35,039 nt of DNA from a virus. Each line of letters starts with the position of its first letter. Within the stretch, counting starts at the first letter, position 1. The notes below the pieces were generated by a model. That model made no database searches, was not told where the DNA came from, and worked only from the letters and a program-made list of their open reading frames with translations. This document shows positions 6,912 through 12,758 of this stretch, piece by piece. The stretch covers positions 1 to 35,039 of IMG/VR virus record IMGVR_UViG_3300021952_000017, one strand, 5' to 3'. The position numbers and the translations under genes are program-made.

Positions 6912-7064
6912 CTAAAAACAGGTTGTATTGCAATTACCGTTGCCATAACAACAAGTTGTACAAGTCGTAAACTTGCCATTAATGTTGTATGTTTGCGTAG
7001 TGCATTGTGCATACACCAAAGTTGCAACCATAGACAACCAAATACCAATAATTAGCTTTTTCAT
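6912..7064 (-). CDS. Secreted cysteine-rich micro-protein
   Basis: A 50-residue reading frame with AGGAG seven bases upstream of ATG 7064. Residues 1-19 (MKKLIIGIWLSMVATLVYA) form a classic signal peptide with an AxA-like site (VYA, then QC). The mature part of about 31 residues has six Cys, including T-T-C-C, and is rich in Thr and Asn. Disulphide bonds in the periplasm are likely. It is too short for standard gene callers. It could be a host-envelope effector, for example superinfection exclusion or lysis timing, but nothing directly shows this. Confidence 0.6.
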   Translation of the reverse strand: MKKLIIGIWLSMVATLVYAQCTTQTYNINGKFTTCTTCCYGNGNCNTTCF

Positions 7065-7073
7065 AAATGCTCC

Positions 7074-7343
7074 TTAAAATGGGACATCGTCATCAATAAT
7101 GGTGTTGCGTGGCAATTCATCAGACCCAGCGGCTTTAAAGCCTACAGGTTGTTTTTCTTTGCCAATAGAAATGCTAAAAAACTTGCCTTTCTTGCCTTCT
7201 TTAACCCACGCTGACAAATAATGCTCTTTTCCGTTAACCATAACTGAGCCTGTATAGTCAGGATGAGTTTCCGTTGTTTTGCGGTCATTTTTAAATAACG
7301 AACCACTGCCTTCTTTTGGTACATAAGGTGTATTAAAAGCCAT
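7074..7343 (-). CDS. SSB-like single-stranded-DNA-binding protein
   Basis: An 89-residue protein. [19 protein letters not shown], then [20 protein letters not shown] and KFFSISIGK, gives the strand order of a small OB-fold protein of the DUF736/phage SSB type. The C-terminus is acidic and ends DDDVPF, close to the DDDIPF tail by which bacterial SSBs recruit partner proteins. It probably coats single-stranded DNA and could also engage host replication partners. It sits directly downstream of the ERF gene, and the start follows AAGGGGAA at 7348-7355. Confidence 0.7.
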   Translation of the reverse strand: MAFNTPYVPKEGSGSLFKNDRKTTETHPDYTGSVMVNGKEHYLSAWVKEGKKGKFFSISIGKEKQPVGFKAAGSDELPRNTIIDDDVPF

Positions 7344-7354
7344 TTCATTCCCCT

Positions 7355-7792
7355 TTAAATTTCTTTAGGTTTTACAACTGCTGGTTTAGATTGTGGATTG
7401 CTGGCGGCATTACCGTCATCATCCGCTTGCACTACTCCTACTACTGCTGCCAAACTGTACCTTCTCATGTAAGAAATACAGCTTCCTGCTCCTTGTGCAT
7501 CTACTTTTGACATAGGCACAGACATTTCTTGACTAATCCATTCTCCAGACTCATGTGTAAGGATAGTAATCAACGATATTGATTTATCCAAATCAGAATA
7601 AGTGCCAGGGAACTGAGAAACGGCAAGTCCGTTTTCGGATAATAAATTCCTGCAAGAATCCCAAACAGACTCAAGGTCAGCGTAATTAGACTTAAAAAAA
7701 GGATTTTTGCTGTCTTTTTTTGCATAGGTAAGTTTTCCCTGTACGATTGACAATGCTTTAGCTAAATTAGCAATGGTTTCACTTTGTTGCAT
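7355..7792 (-). CDS. erf: ERF-family single-strand annealing recombinase
   Basis: A 145-residue protein starting [17 protein letters not shown] 7792 is chosen over an upstream start because it has GGAGG at the right distance. The ERF superfamily hallmarks are present: [13 protein letters not shown] (residues 32-44), and [20 protein letters not shown] followed by ADDDG (residues 101-127). ERF proteins form rings that anneal complementary strands, as in P22. The gene overlaps the upstream small gene by 14 bases and precedes the SSB-like gene. It is shorter than P22 Erf, whose extra C-terminal domain is absent here. Confidence 0.9.
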   Translation of the reverse strand: MQQSETIANLAKALSIVQGKLTYAKKDSKNPFFKSNYADLESVWDSCRNLLSENGLAVSQFPGTYSDLDKSISLITILTHESGEWISQEMSVPMSKVDAQGAGSCISYMRRYSLAAVVGVVQADDDGNAASNPQSKPAVVKPKEI

Positions 7793-7988
7793 GATTGCCT
7801 CCAAAAATTGTGCCAAAGTCATTAAATACTGACTGCAATAAGTCGTTGCGTTTGTTGTTTGGTTTGCCACAAGCAGCACGAATAACATCTACATCGTCTT
7901 GTGATAGGTCTGTGCCGTATTCCATGTTGTCAAGCGCTTCTTCTAAACGCTCTTCCATTTCCAGCATCAATTGATTTAATTCAGACAT
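7779..7988 (-). CDS. Small acidic helical protein, first gene of leftward operon
   Basis: A 69-residue protein whose first 40 residues are strongly acidic and helical (LNQLMLEMEERLEEALDNMEYG). The second half is more basic, containing GKPNNKRNDLLQSVF. It is the first gene read leftward from the divergent control region, with AAGGGGAA at 7995-8002. Leading position suggests an early role such as regulation or host takeover, but no family is recognised. Confidence 0.6.
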   Translation of the reverse strand: MSELNQLMLEMEERLEEALDNMEYGTDLSQDDVDVIRAACGKPNNKRNDLLQSVFNDFGTIFGGNHATK

Positions 7989-8114
7989 TTAAGTTTCCCC
8001 TTAAATACATAGCGAAATTGCTATATACAGACTTTAACATAACTTAAACACAATGTGCAAATAGTTTTTAAAGCGTTGTATTTACGCAATTTGTCATGGT
8101 AAGATAGCTTCATT
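7989..8114. promoter_or_regulatory. Divergent early control region with candidate operators
   Basis: These 126 bases separate the leftward early operon from the rightward Cro-like gene. An imperfect palindrome TAGCGAAATTGCTA lies at 8010-8023 and the related half-site GCAATTTG at 8086-8093, facing the other way. Together they look like operator sites for the adjacent helix-turn-helix protein. Rightward, TTGTAT and TAAGAT 18 bases apart could be -35/-10 boxes ending just before ATG 8115. Leftward, TATATA within 8021-8028 may be a -10. The boxes are weak and unproven. Confidence 0.4.
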
Positions 8115-8387
8115 ATGAAATTAAAACTAACCGAACACGCATTATTGCAGTTGCTTGGTGGCACAGGTAAAGTAGCAAAAATGTGCGAAGTTGAACCAGC
8201 AGCGGTATCCCAATGGAAAAAGAATGGCATACCAAGAGAGCAATTATTGTTTCTTGCCGCCAGAATAGAAAAAGAAAGTCATGGCTTAGTAACTCGTCAA
8301 GACCTTTTTCCTAATAACTGGTATTTGGTATGGCCTGAATTGTTGCCAAAAAACAACGCTTTTGGTGAACAAGATGATTCTGAGTAA
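8115..8387 (+). CDS. Cro/YdaS-like helix-turn-helix regulator
   Basis: A 90-residue protein. Residues 9-45 (LLQLLGGTGKVAKMCEVEPAAVSQWKKNGIPREQ) form a Cro-type helix-turn-helix: GTGKVAKMCEV then PAAVSQWKKNGIP matches the YdaS/Cro family. The C-terminal LFPNNWYLVWPEL also occurs in such regulators. It is divergent to the recombination operon and probably sets the early-transcription switch by binding 7989-8114. With no integrase or CI-type repressor visible, it need not mean lysogeny. Confidence 0.75.
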   Translation: MKLKLTEHALLQLLGGTGKVAKMCEVEPAAVSQWKKNGIPREQLLFLAARIEKESHGLVTRQDLFPNNWYLVWPELLPKNNAFGEQDDSE

Positions 8388-8928
8388 TGTCACTATATGC
8401 GCTATAGATTCGGTGCAACCTGATAAAGCCAAAAAAGCTATAGAACGAAGTAAACGACATATTAAATTTGGCGGTGAATTGTTTATTGACCATGCTAGTA
8501 TTAACAACCGCCAAGCCTATAGCAAGTTTGTGCTTCAAGAACTGCATAAATACATCCATACGGACTTTGTTTTAATTGTCCAATGGGATGGCTGGGTTAT
8601 TGACGCAAGCGCCTGGCAGCCTCAATTTTTAAATTATGACTACATTGGCGCAGTATGGCCTTGGCATCCTGAAGGATTAAGGGTTGGTAATGGTGGTTTT
8701 TCACTACGAAGCAAGAGGTTGTTGGAATTAACCAACACTCCTAAGTTTGTTTACAGCGACAAAAACGAAGATGACCTAATATGTCACCTCAACCGTGATT
8801 ATTTGGTTAGTAATGGCATTAAATTTGCGCCAGAAATGTTAGCAAGACAGTTTTCTTATGAAAGAGAAATAACAAACTTGCAAACCTTTGGTTTTCATGG
8901 TGATTTTCACATGAGCAAATACTTGTAG
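8374..8928 (+). CDS. DUF5672-like glycosyltransferase-fold protein
   Basis: A 184-residue protein, ATG 8374 (a TTG at 8362 is possible); it overlaps the regulator by 14 bases. The middle has the DUF5672 signature: LIVQWDGWVIDASAWQPQFL, then YDYIGAVWPWHPEG and VGNGGFSLRSKRLLEL. In this family the acidic/aromatic cluster is expected at the nucleotide-sugar and metal site. It may glycosylate host surface, virion proteins or DNA; the adjacent methyltransferase cluster leaves DNA modification open, but the substrate cannot be read from the sequence. Confidence 0.75.
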   Translation: MILSNVTICAIDSVQPDKAKKAIERSKRHIKFGGELFIDHASINNRQAYSKFVLQELHKYIHTDFVLIVQWDGWVIDASAWQPQFLNYDYIGAVWPWHPEGLRVGNGGFSLRSKRLLELTNTPKFVYSDKNEDDLICHLNRDYLVSNGIKFAPEMLARQFSYEREITNLQTFGFHGDFHMSKYL

Positions 8929-8941
8929 TAGAATTACAACC

Positions 8942-9131
8942 CCTTATGCTGGCGGCTCTAACGACATCGTGGCGGCATAAGGTAGTAGCGTTACCAGAAG
9001 GGTAAGAGGCTGAAATAGCGCAATACAGGTGGCGAAGTTAGTGCCTGTGCCTCGCAAGACTGACGGGTTAAGCGATTCCTCAATGGAAGACTTATGAAGG
9101 CAACCTAGGTAGGCTAGGTTTGCTCAAACCT
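8942..9131 (+). ncRNA. Candidate structured non-coding RNA (gap 8929-9303)
   Basis: The 375 bases 8929-9303 contain no gene. From 8942 they are relatively G+C-rich and form consecutive helices: CCTTATGC/GCATAAGG (8942-8949 with 8975-8982), TTACC/GGTAA (8991-8995 with 9001-9005), and GAGGC plus ACAGG (9006-9010, 9025-9029) pairing with the contiguous CCTGTGCCTC (9044-9053). Two mutually exclusive hairpins follow: AACCTA/TAGGTT (9102-9107 with 9115-9120) and AGGTTT/AAACCT (9116-9121 with 9126-9131). Nested pairing plus a switch-like pair suggests a real RNA. The strand is taken from the rightward genes on both sides. No tRNA T-loop or hammerhead core is visible. Confidence 0.45.
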
Positions 9132-9140
9132 CTTGGAAGT

Positions 9141-9220
9141 GTATTAAAGACCTTATTAATACCTATAGATATATTAAAGAAGTATTTATTAATACTTATA
9201 AGTTGTATTTAAGCAACTTA
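9141..9220. repeat. AT-rich iteron-like repeats and hairpin chain
   Basis: TATTAAAGA occurs at 9142-9150 and 9172-9180, and TTATTAATAC followed by C/T-TATA at 9153-9162 and 9186-9195, so two imperfect 30-33-base units stand in tandem. Inverted repeats overlie them: GTATTA/TAATAC (9141-9146 with 9157-9162), AAGTATT/AATACTT (9180-9186 with 9191-9197) and TAAGTTG/CAACTTA (9199-9205 with 9214-9220). About 600 bases downstream lies the replication gene, so an origin with iterons is possible. A terminator or operator array is the alternative. Confidence 0.45.
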
Positions 9221-9303
9221 GGGTTTTTAGGTAGTGACAACATAAAAAAACAGTAAGAAACTAGAGTCACTCAATAACGAGTAAACATTTAAGGGGAAAT
9301 TAA

Positions 9304-9615
9304 ATGAAAGACTTTATCGGTAGTTGTTTATTAGGCGCATTGATTGGCTGTATGTTTGCATACGGAGTGCCAGCAAAAGCACAAACTTACCCAATGACTA
9401 ACTCACAAGGTTATCAAGTTGGAACAGTACAAATTAATGGCAATACAGCGCAATTTGTAAACCCAATGGGCGTTACAACGCAAACAGCAACTATTTATCC
9501 AAACCAAGTTGTTATCACAACACCAAATGGTTACACACAAAGCGTAGTTGGCAATACTGGTTACACAGTACCGCCTAGCCTACCAACACCACAATCACCG
9601 AGGGTGTTGCAATGA
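9304..9615 (+). CDS. Secreted beta-rich protein of unknown function
   Basis: A 103-residue protein with a signal peptide (residues 1-26, with AKA before QTYP) followed by repeated Gln/Asn/Thr/Val strands (GYQVGTVQINGNTAQFVN, then PNQVVITTPNGYTQSVVG). AAGGGGAA at 9291-9298 sets the start. It probably goes to the periplasm or outer membrane. Its stop overlaps a one-helix membrane protein, suggesting the two work together. An effector on the host envelope is plausible but unproven. Confidence 0.65.
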   Translation: MKDFIGSCLLGALIGCMFAYGVPAKAQTYPMTNSQGYQVGTVQINGNTAQFVNPMGVTTQTATIYPNQVVITTPNGYTQSVVGNTGYTVPPSLPTPQSPRVLQ

Positions 9616-9752
9616 TTGATAAATTAAATAATTTTTTAGATAACATTTTGACAAATGTGTTTGACAAATATATGCCAATTACATTTACATTTTTATTTTT
9701 AATTACTTTTATTATTCCAATAATTGTTTTAATTTGGAGGGGTAATGTTTGA
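9612..9752 (+). CDS. Single-span membrane micro-protein
   Basis: A 46-residue reading frame coupled to the secreted protein by a four-base overlap (ATGA) and overlapping the replication gene start by eight bases. Residues 1-20 are polar (MIDKLNNFLDNILTNVFDKY); residues 21-41 are one transmembrane helix of Phe/Ile/Leu/Thr; the end is WRGNV. It is below usual gene-calling length. Position suggests partnership with the upstream secreted protein. Confidence 0.5.
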   Translation: MIDKLNNFLDNILTNVFDKYMPITFTFLFLITFIIPIIVLIWRGNV

Positions 9753-10116
9753 TGAATTCTGGTCTTTATATCCACGAAAAATTGCTAAAGCAGCTGCAAG
9801 AAAAGCCTGGGCAAAATTGTCCGCAGAACAACAACTTATGGCTGCAAAAGCTATTAACACACATTGCCAATACTGGAAAGCAAAAGAAACCGAATTAGAA
9901 TACATACCCCATGCAAGCACTTGGCTTAACGGTGAACGCTATGAGGATGAATTAGTAATTGAACCCAAGAAAGAAAAGATTGACAAAAAGTGGATGTTTA
10001 GCAATGAAGGTATTGAAGCTAAAGCTAGAGAACTTGGAGTCTTGGGTACTGGTTATGACTCTTACGACAGCCTTAAACGCAAATGTATGAACAAGCTAGG
10101 CATGAGTGTGGTGTAA
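9745..10116 (+). CDS. Replication protein, O-like / helicase-loader type
   Basis: A 123-residue protein starting MFDEFWSLYPRK, with GGAGGGG just upstream. FWSLYPRKIAKAAARKAWAKL, then YIPHASTWLNGERYEDEL, is the conserved module of phage O-like and DnaT-like replisome proteins that recruit host helicase. The usual N-terminal winged-helix initiator part is missing, so the protein is short. No helicase or polymerase gene is in the window, so this is probably the sole phage factor opening replication for host machinery. The C-terminal 45 residues overlap the next gene. Confidence 0.7.
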   Translation: MFDEFWSLYPRKIAKAAARKAWAKLSAEQQLMAAKAINTHCQYWKAKETELEYIPHASTWLNGERYEDELVIEPKKEKIDKKWMFSNEGIEAKARELGVLGTGYDSYDSLKRKCMNKLGMSVV

Positions 10117-10295
10117 GGTTTCTATGCCATTTACGGCATAAAAAAGGGTTGGCTTGGTTTAGAAATTACATTAGTGAAAAGAACTTTAGCCAAGCATTAT
10201 TAAACGACTTCTATGACCAATGGAAGTTAGGTAACAAAGGGGAATGGGGATGTTGGAAAAATACATTGTCGCAGCAACAGGGTTTGGATATTTAA
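10083..10295 (+). CDS. Conserved small protein of the replication module
   Basis: A 70-residue protein whose start lies inside the end of the replication gene in another frame. It reads ARHECGVRFLCHLRHKKGLAWFRNYI, then LLNDFYDQWKLGNKGEWGCW. The C-x-VR...LR-x-KGL...QWxLGNKGEW pattern resembles small proteins often found directly after replication genes in phages of proteobacteria. Overlaps on both sides support translational coupling. Biochemical role unknown. Confidence 0.65.
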   Translation: MYEQARHECGVRFLCHLRHKKGLAWFRNYISEKNFSQALLNDFYDQWKLGNKGEWGCWKNTLSQQQGLDI

Positions 10296-10396
10296 TTGTA
10301 GGAATACTGCAATTTACTAAAGGTTCTATATCTAATGCGTTAATTTGGATTGGCTATGCTGCCGCACAAATTGGTCTATGGATGAACCTTAAATGA
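10250..10396 (+). CDS. Two-helix membrane micro-protein
   Basis: A 48-residue reading frame starting at ATG 10250, five bases after AAGGGGAA (10237-10244), the early-gene Shine-Dalgarno octamer. Two hydrophobic segments (VAATGFGYLIVGILQF and ALIWIGYAAAQIGLWM) flank a polar loop. It overlaps the preceding gene by 46 bases and the methyltransferase start by four. The ribosome site and coupling are the main evidence; function unknown. Confidence 0.55.
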   Translation: MLEKYIVAATGFGYLIVGILQFTKGSISNALIWIGYAAAQIGLWMNLK

Positions 10397-11556
10397 ACTA
10401 TTTAAGCGTTTGTTCTGGAATAGAAGCGGCCACAGTAGCGTGGCATCACATGGGTTGGAAACCAGTAGGTTTTAGCGAAATTGAGAAATTTCCTAGTCAA
10501 TTATTGGCACACCATTACCCAGAAGTCACCAATTTTGGTGATATGACTAAATACAAAGAATGGAATATAAATGACTCAGTTGGACTTTTGGTCGGAGGTA
10601 CTCCCTGCCAATCATTTAGCGTTGCAGGCTTACGCAAAGGACTTGACGACCCAAGAGGTAACCTCGCTCTTACCTATGTTGGAATTCTTGACAGATTTAG
10701 ACCCCAATGGTGTGTATGGGAAAATGTGCCAGGTGTCCTCAGCAGCGGAAGAGGAAGGGACTTTGGTAGTTTCCTCGGGGCGTTGGTCGAACTCGGGTAT
10801 GGGTTTTCGTACAGGGTGCTTGACGCTCAAAACTTCGGAGTCGCCCAAAGACGCAAGCGTGTGTTTGTTGTCGGATACCTTGGAGATTGGCGACCTGCCG
10901 CAAAAGTATTATTTGAGTCCGAAAGCCTGTCAGGGGATATTAAACAGAGCCGCAAAGAGAAACAAGAAATTGCCGGACGCTTTGTACCAAGCGTTGCTAA
11001 CTGTATCCAAACAACTTGTAACGACTACAGTAGAGCAGACGGATTTAATATGATTGCGTACAACATTAGGGAATGTGCGGCAAACAACACATTTAATGCT
11101 ACTCCAACAAATGTAGCAACAACGCTGCAAAAAACACAGCCTTCCGTACAAAGTCATCACACTCAGACATTTGTTGCGGTTGATATGTATAACTTAACAA
11201 CTAATAACAGCACAAGTCAAACCATTAGAAATGGTACAGATATTGACCATGTTGGAGGTGTTATGAAATCTGTTTTTTGCGATACATACAATGGAACAAT
11301 ACAAGGTAATGTGGCGGCAACAATGACTGCTGATATGGCAGGCCCTACTCATAGTGGCCCTAAAGTAATGCAAGATAGTTTAGTTCGAAGACTTACCCCA
11401 GTTGAATGTGAAAGATTGCAGGGTTTTCCAGATAACTACACTAATATTAAAGAAAACTGCCCAGATGGAAATAGATATAGAGCATTAGGTAATTCAATGG
11501 CTGTGCCTGTAATGCGCTGGATTGGCGAAAGGATTAATAATTATGAAAGATTATGA
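10393..11556 (+). CDS. dcm: DNA (cytosine-5) methyltransferase
   Basis: A 387-residue C5-methyltransferase with the ordered motifs: SAM-binding motif I (SVCSGIEAATVA, residues 5-16), catalytic PCQ (Cys72 in GGTPCQSFS), ENV (110-112), QRRKR (152-156), a variable target-recognition region about 195-330, motif IX (RRLTPVECERLQGFPD from 332) and GNS (366-368). It methylates cosine-ring carbon 5 of cytosine in a specific site, probably shielding phage DNA from host restriction. No paired restriction enzyme is proven, though PD-(D/E)XK and HNH nucleases follow. A long second reading frame lies inside it. The start overlaps the upstream stop. Confidence 0.93.
   Translation: MNYLSVCSGIEAATVAWHHMGWKPVGFSEIEKFPSQLLAHHYPEVTNFGDMTKYKEWNINDSVGLLVGGTPCQSFSVAGLRKGLDDPRGNLALTYVGILDRFRPQWCVWENVPGVLSSGRGRDFGSFLGALVELGYGFSYRVLDAQNFGVAQRRKRVFVVGYLGDWRPAAKVLFESESLSGDIKQSRKEKQEIAGRFVPSVANCIQTTCNDYSRADGFNMIAYNIRECAANNTFNATPTNVATTLQKTQPSVQSHHTQTFVAVDMYNLTTNNSTSQTIRNGTDIDHVGGVMKSVFCDTYNGTIQGNVAATMTADMAGPTHSGPKVMQDSLVRRLTPVECERLQGFPDNYTNIKENCPDGNRYRALGNSMAVPVMRWIGERINNYERL
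10571..11053 (+). CDS. Candidate overlapping gene inside the methyltransferase gene
   Basis: A 160-codon ATG-started frame runs inside the methyltransferase gene in another frame, unusually long for AT-rich DNA. The product has a non-random tail: SSGRWSNSGMGFRTGCLT, LKTSESPKDASVCLLSDTL, then YYLSPKACQGILNRAAKR and KLPDAL. From memory, proteins with RWxNSGM...TSE...LS...YYLSPKACxGILRRAxKRGKxLP are found free-standing near phage methyltransferases. That would make this a conserved dual-coding region. The alternative is that conserved methyltransferase codons keep this frame open by chance. No good ribosome site precedes the start. Function unknown. Confidence 0.45.
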   Translation: MTQLDFWSEVLPANHLALQAYAKDLTTQEVTSLLPMLEFLTDLDPNGVYGKMCQVSSAAEEEGTLVVSSGRWSNSGMGFRTGCLTLKTSESPKDASVCLLSDTLEIGDLPQKYYLSPKACQGILNRAAKRNKKLPDALYQALLTVSKQLVTTTVEQTDLI

Positions 11557-11872
11557 CCCAAATGATGCGATTGACTTCATCTTCAAAACAGCGCCACTCT
11601 ACGCAAAAGCTAAAGGGGAGTTGGCGCAACTTGAAACTTTTAAAAGTTCTCTTAAGGCGATTAAAATGGCACAAACAGACGAACAGTCTTTGGGTGCGCA
11701 GGAAAGAGAGGCTTATCGCTCTCAAGAGTACCAAGATTTATGCAAAGCGATTGGTAATGCTACAGAACAGGCGGAAGCGCTTAAATGGCAACTAGAAGCC
11801 GCAAAAATGCGTTTTGAAGCATGGCGCACAGAACAAGCAACAAACCGAAACATTGAAAGAATGACTAAATGA
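11543..11872 (+). CDS. Conserved phage coiled-coil protein
   Basis: A 109-residue protein; ATG 11543, with AAAGGA upstream, is preferred over ATG 11522, which lies deeper in the methyltransferase gene. It is almost wholly helical: APLYAKAKGELAQLETFKSSLKA, QEREAYRSQEYQDLCKAI, and ALKWQLEAAKMRFEAWRTEQA. The QEREAY...W..AA..R.E.WRT pattern recurs in uncharacterised proteins of phage replication/recombination modules, as I recall. It is coupled to neighbours by overlaps. Function unknown. Confidence 0.65.
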   Translation: MKDYDPNDAIDFIFKTAPLYAKAKGELAQLETFKSSLKAIKMAQTDEQSLGAQEREAYRSQEYQDLCKAIGNATEQAEALKWQLEAAKMRFEAWRTEQATNRNIERMTK

Positions 11873-12045
11873 CAGATTACTCTGAAAACTATCTTAAAAT
11901 TCAACGACTTTTAAAGGCATATCACAATGCAACCCTTAAAGGTAACTTTGAAAAAGCCACAAAATTAGCCCATGATTTGGCTGATGAAACAATACAACTT
12001 GAAATTGCAAGCATTAGACAATTAAAAAACCAATGGCTAAGTTAA
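11869..12045 (+). CDS. Small helical protein of unknown function
   Basis: A 58-residue reading frame between a four-base overlap with the preceding stop (ATGA) and a 13-base overlap with the nuclease gene. It is all helical (YLKIQRLLKAYHNATLKG, then EKATKLAHDLADETIQLEIASIRQLK). Position, coupling and amphipathic pattern support it. It might partner the preceding coiled-coil protein. Confidence 0.55.
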   Translation: MTDYSENYLKIQRLLKAYHNATLKGNFEKATKLAHDLADETIQLEIASIRQLKNQWLS

Positions 12046-12410
12046 TGCGTAATATGTTTGCCACTCACACCGATTATGGAGATTTTAAAGGTGTGATTGA
12101 GTCAAACCCAGCATTTTTGCCAAGTAATGTAGATGGCATAGCAGAACGCAATGGGCATTTTTTAATACTTGAGTGGAAACGCCCAGGCGAAAAAATGAGT
12201 GAAGGCCAAAAGCGTATGTTGCAAGCATTAGCAGCCACACCTAAGTTTATGGTTGTCGTTATTATTGGTGATACTGACAATGGCACAAACATTCAAGAGT
12301 ATTGGCAATTTACGCAAGACGGCAAACCATTCAAAGCTGGTATTGGCTTTGGTTCATTTAAAGAGTTTTATAGACTATGGTATGAATTAGCTGATGGCTA
12401 CAAAAAATGA
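12033..12410 (+). CDS. PD-(D/E)XK-fold nuclease
   Basis: A 125-residue protein with a compact nuclease core: Asp34 in SNVDGIAE, then Glu47-x-Lys49 in FLILEWKRPG, then Gln59 in SEGQKRML, followed by a hydrophobic strand KFMVVVIIG. The D...ExK...Q order matches PD-(D/E)XK nucleases such as phage Holliday-junction and end-processing enzymes. ATG 12033 is used; ATG 12048 would lose five residues. It might form a modification-restriction pair with the methyltransferase or act in recombination; the sequence does not decide. Confidence 0.65.
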   Translation: MAKLMRNMFATHTDYGDFKGVIESNPAFLPSNVDGIAERNGHFLILEWKRPGEKMSEGQKRMLQALAATPKFMVVVIIGDTDNGTNIQEYWQFTQDGKPFKAGIGFGSFKEFYRLWYELADGYKK

Positions 12411-12681
12411 AAAGAACGCTTATCACAAGGTTGCAGAACTCGGATGTATTCTCTGTGCCACCATCCTTGGGTTTGAAGGCACTCCGGCAGAACTCCATCA
12501 CATACGCAGGTATGGAACTAAACGGTCTACATCCCCTGTCATCCCATTATGCCCAGAACACCATAGGGGAAATAGTGGGGTTCACGGATTGGGTCACAAG
12601 GGTTTTAGCAATAAATGGGGCATTACCGAGGAGGAGTTGTTGGAGCGAGTCAATCAAAAACTTGGAAAGGGAAATGAGTGA
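12394..12681 (+). CDS. Ref-like HNH nuclease
   Basis: A 95-residue protein: C18-x2-C21 in LGCILC, H35-H36 in AELHHIRRYG, C53-x2-H56-H57 in PLCPEHHRG, and VHGLGHKGF with His64, then NKWGITEEELLE. This matches the catalytic part of Ref (P1 recombination-enhancement, RecA-dependent HNH nuclease) and related phage proteins; its N-terminal extension is missing. In P1, Ref cuts RecA-bound DNA. It overlaps the upstream nuclease by 17 bases, so the two are co-expressed. Confidence 0.8.
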   Translation: MATKNEKNAYHKVAELGCILCATILGFEGTPAELHHIRRYGTKRSTSPVIPLCPEHHRGNSGVHGLGHKGFSNKWGITEEELLERVNQKLGKGNE

Positions 12682-12758
12682 ATGATATTTTGCTTGCTTT
12701 TGGTGTATTAGTAATTTTGCTGCCTATAATAGCCGTATGGATAACACTACAACTCTAG
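12678..12758 (+). CDS. Possible 26-residue membrane peptide
   Basis: A GTG overlapping the preceding TGA (GTGA), with AAAGGGA seven bases upstream, opens a 26-codon frame whose product is almost one continuous hydrophobic helix (ILLAFGVLVILLPIIAVWI). Its end overlaps the leftward SprT-like gene end. Coupling and composition are suggestive, but length makes this uncertain. Confidence 0.3.
   Translation: MNDILLAFGVLVILLPIIAVWITLQL

Noticed and set aside
8942-9131. tRNA, tmRNA or self-cleaving ribozyme in the structured gap
   Set aside because: No T-loop consensus, no acceptor/CCA layout and no hammerhead core were found, so only a generic RNA call is made.
12407-12685. 92-codon frame overlapping the Ref-like gene
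   Set aside because: The other frame carries the full HNH pattern; this one has no recognisable motif and is a shadow.
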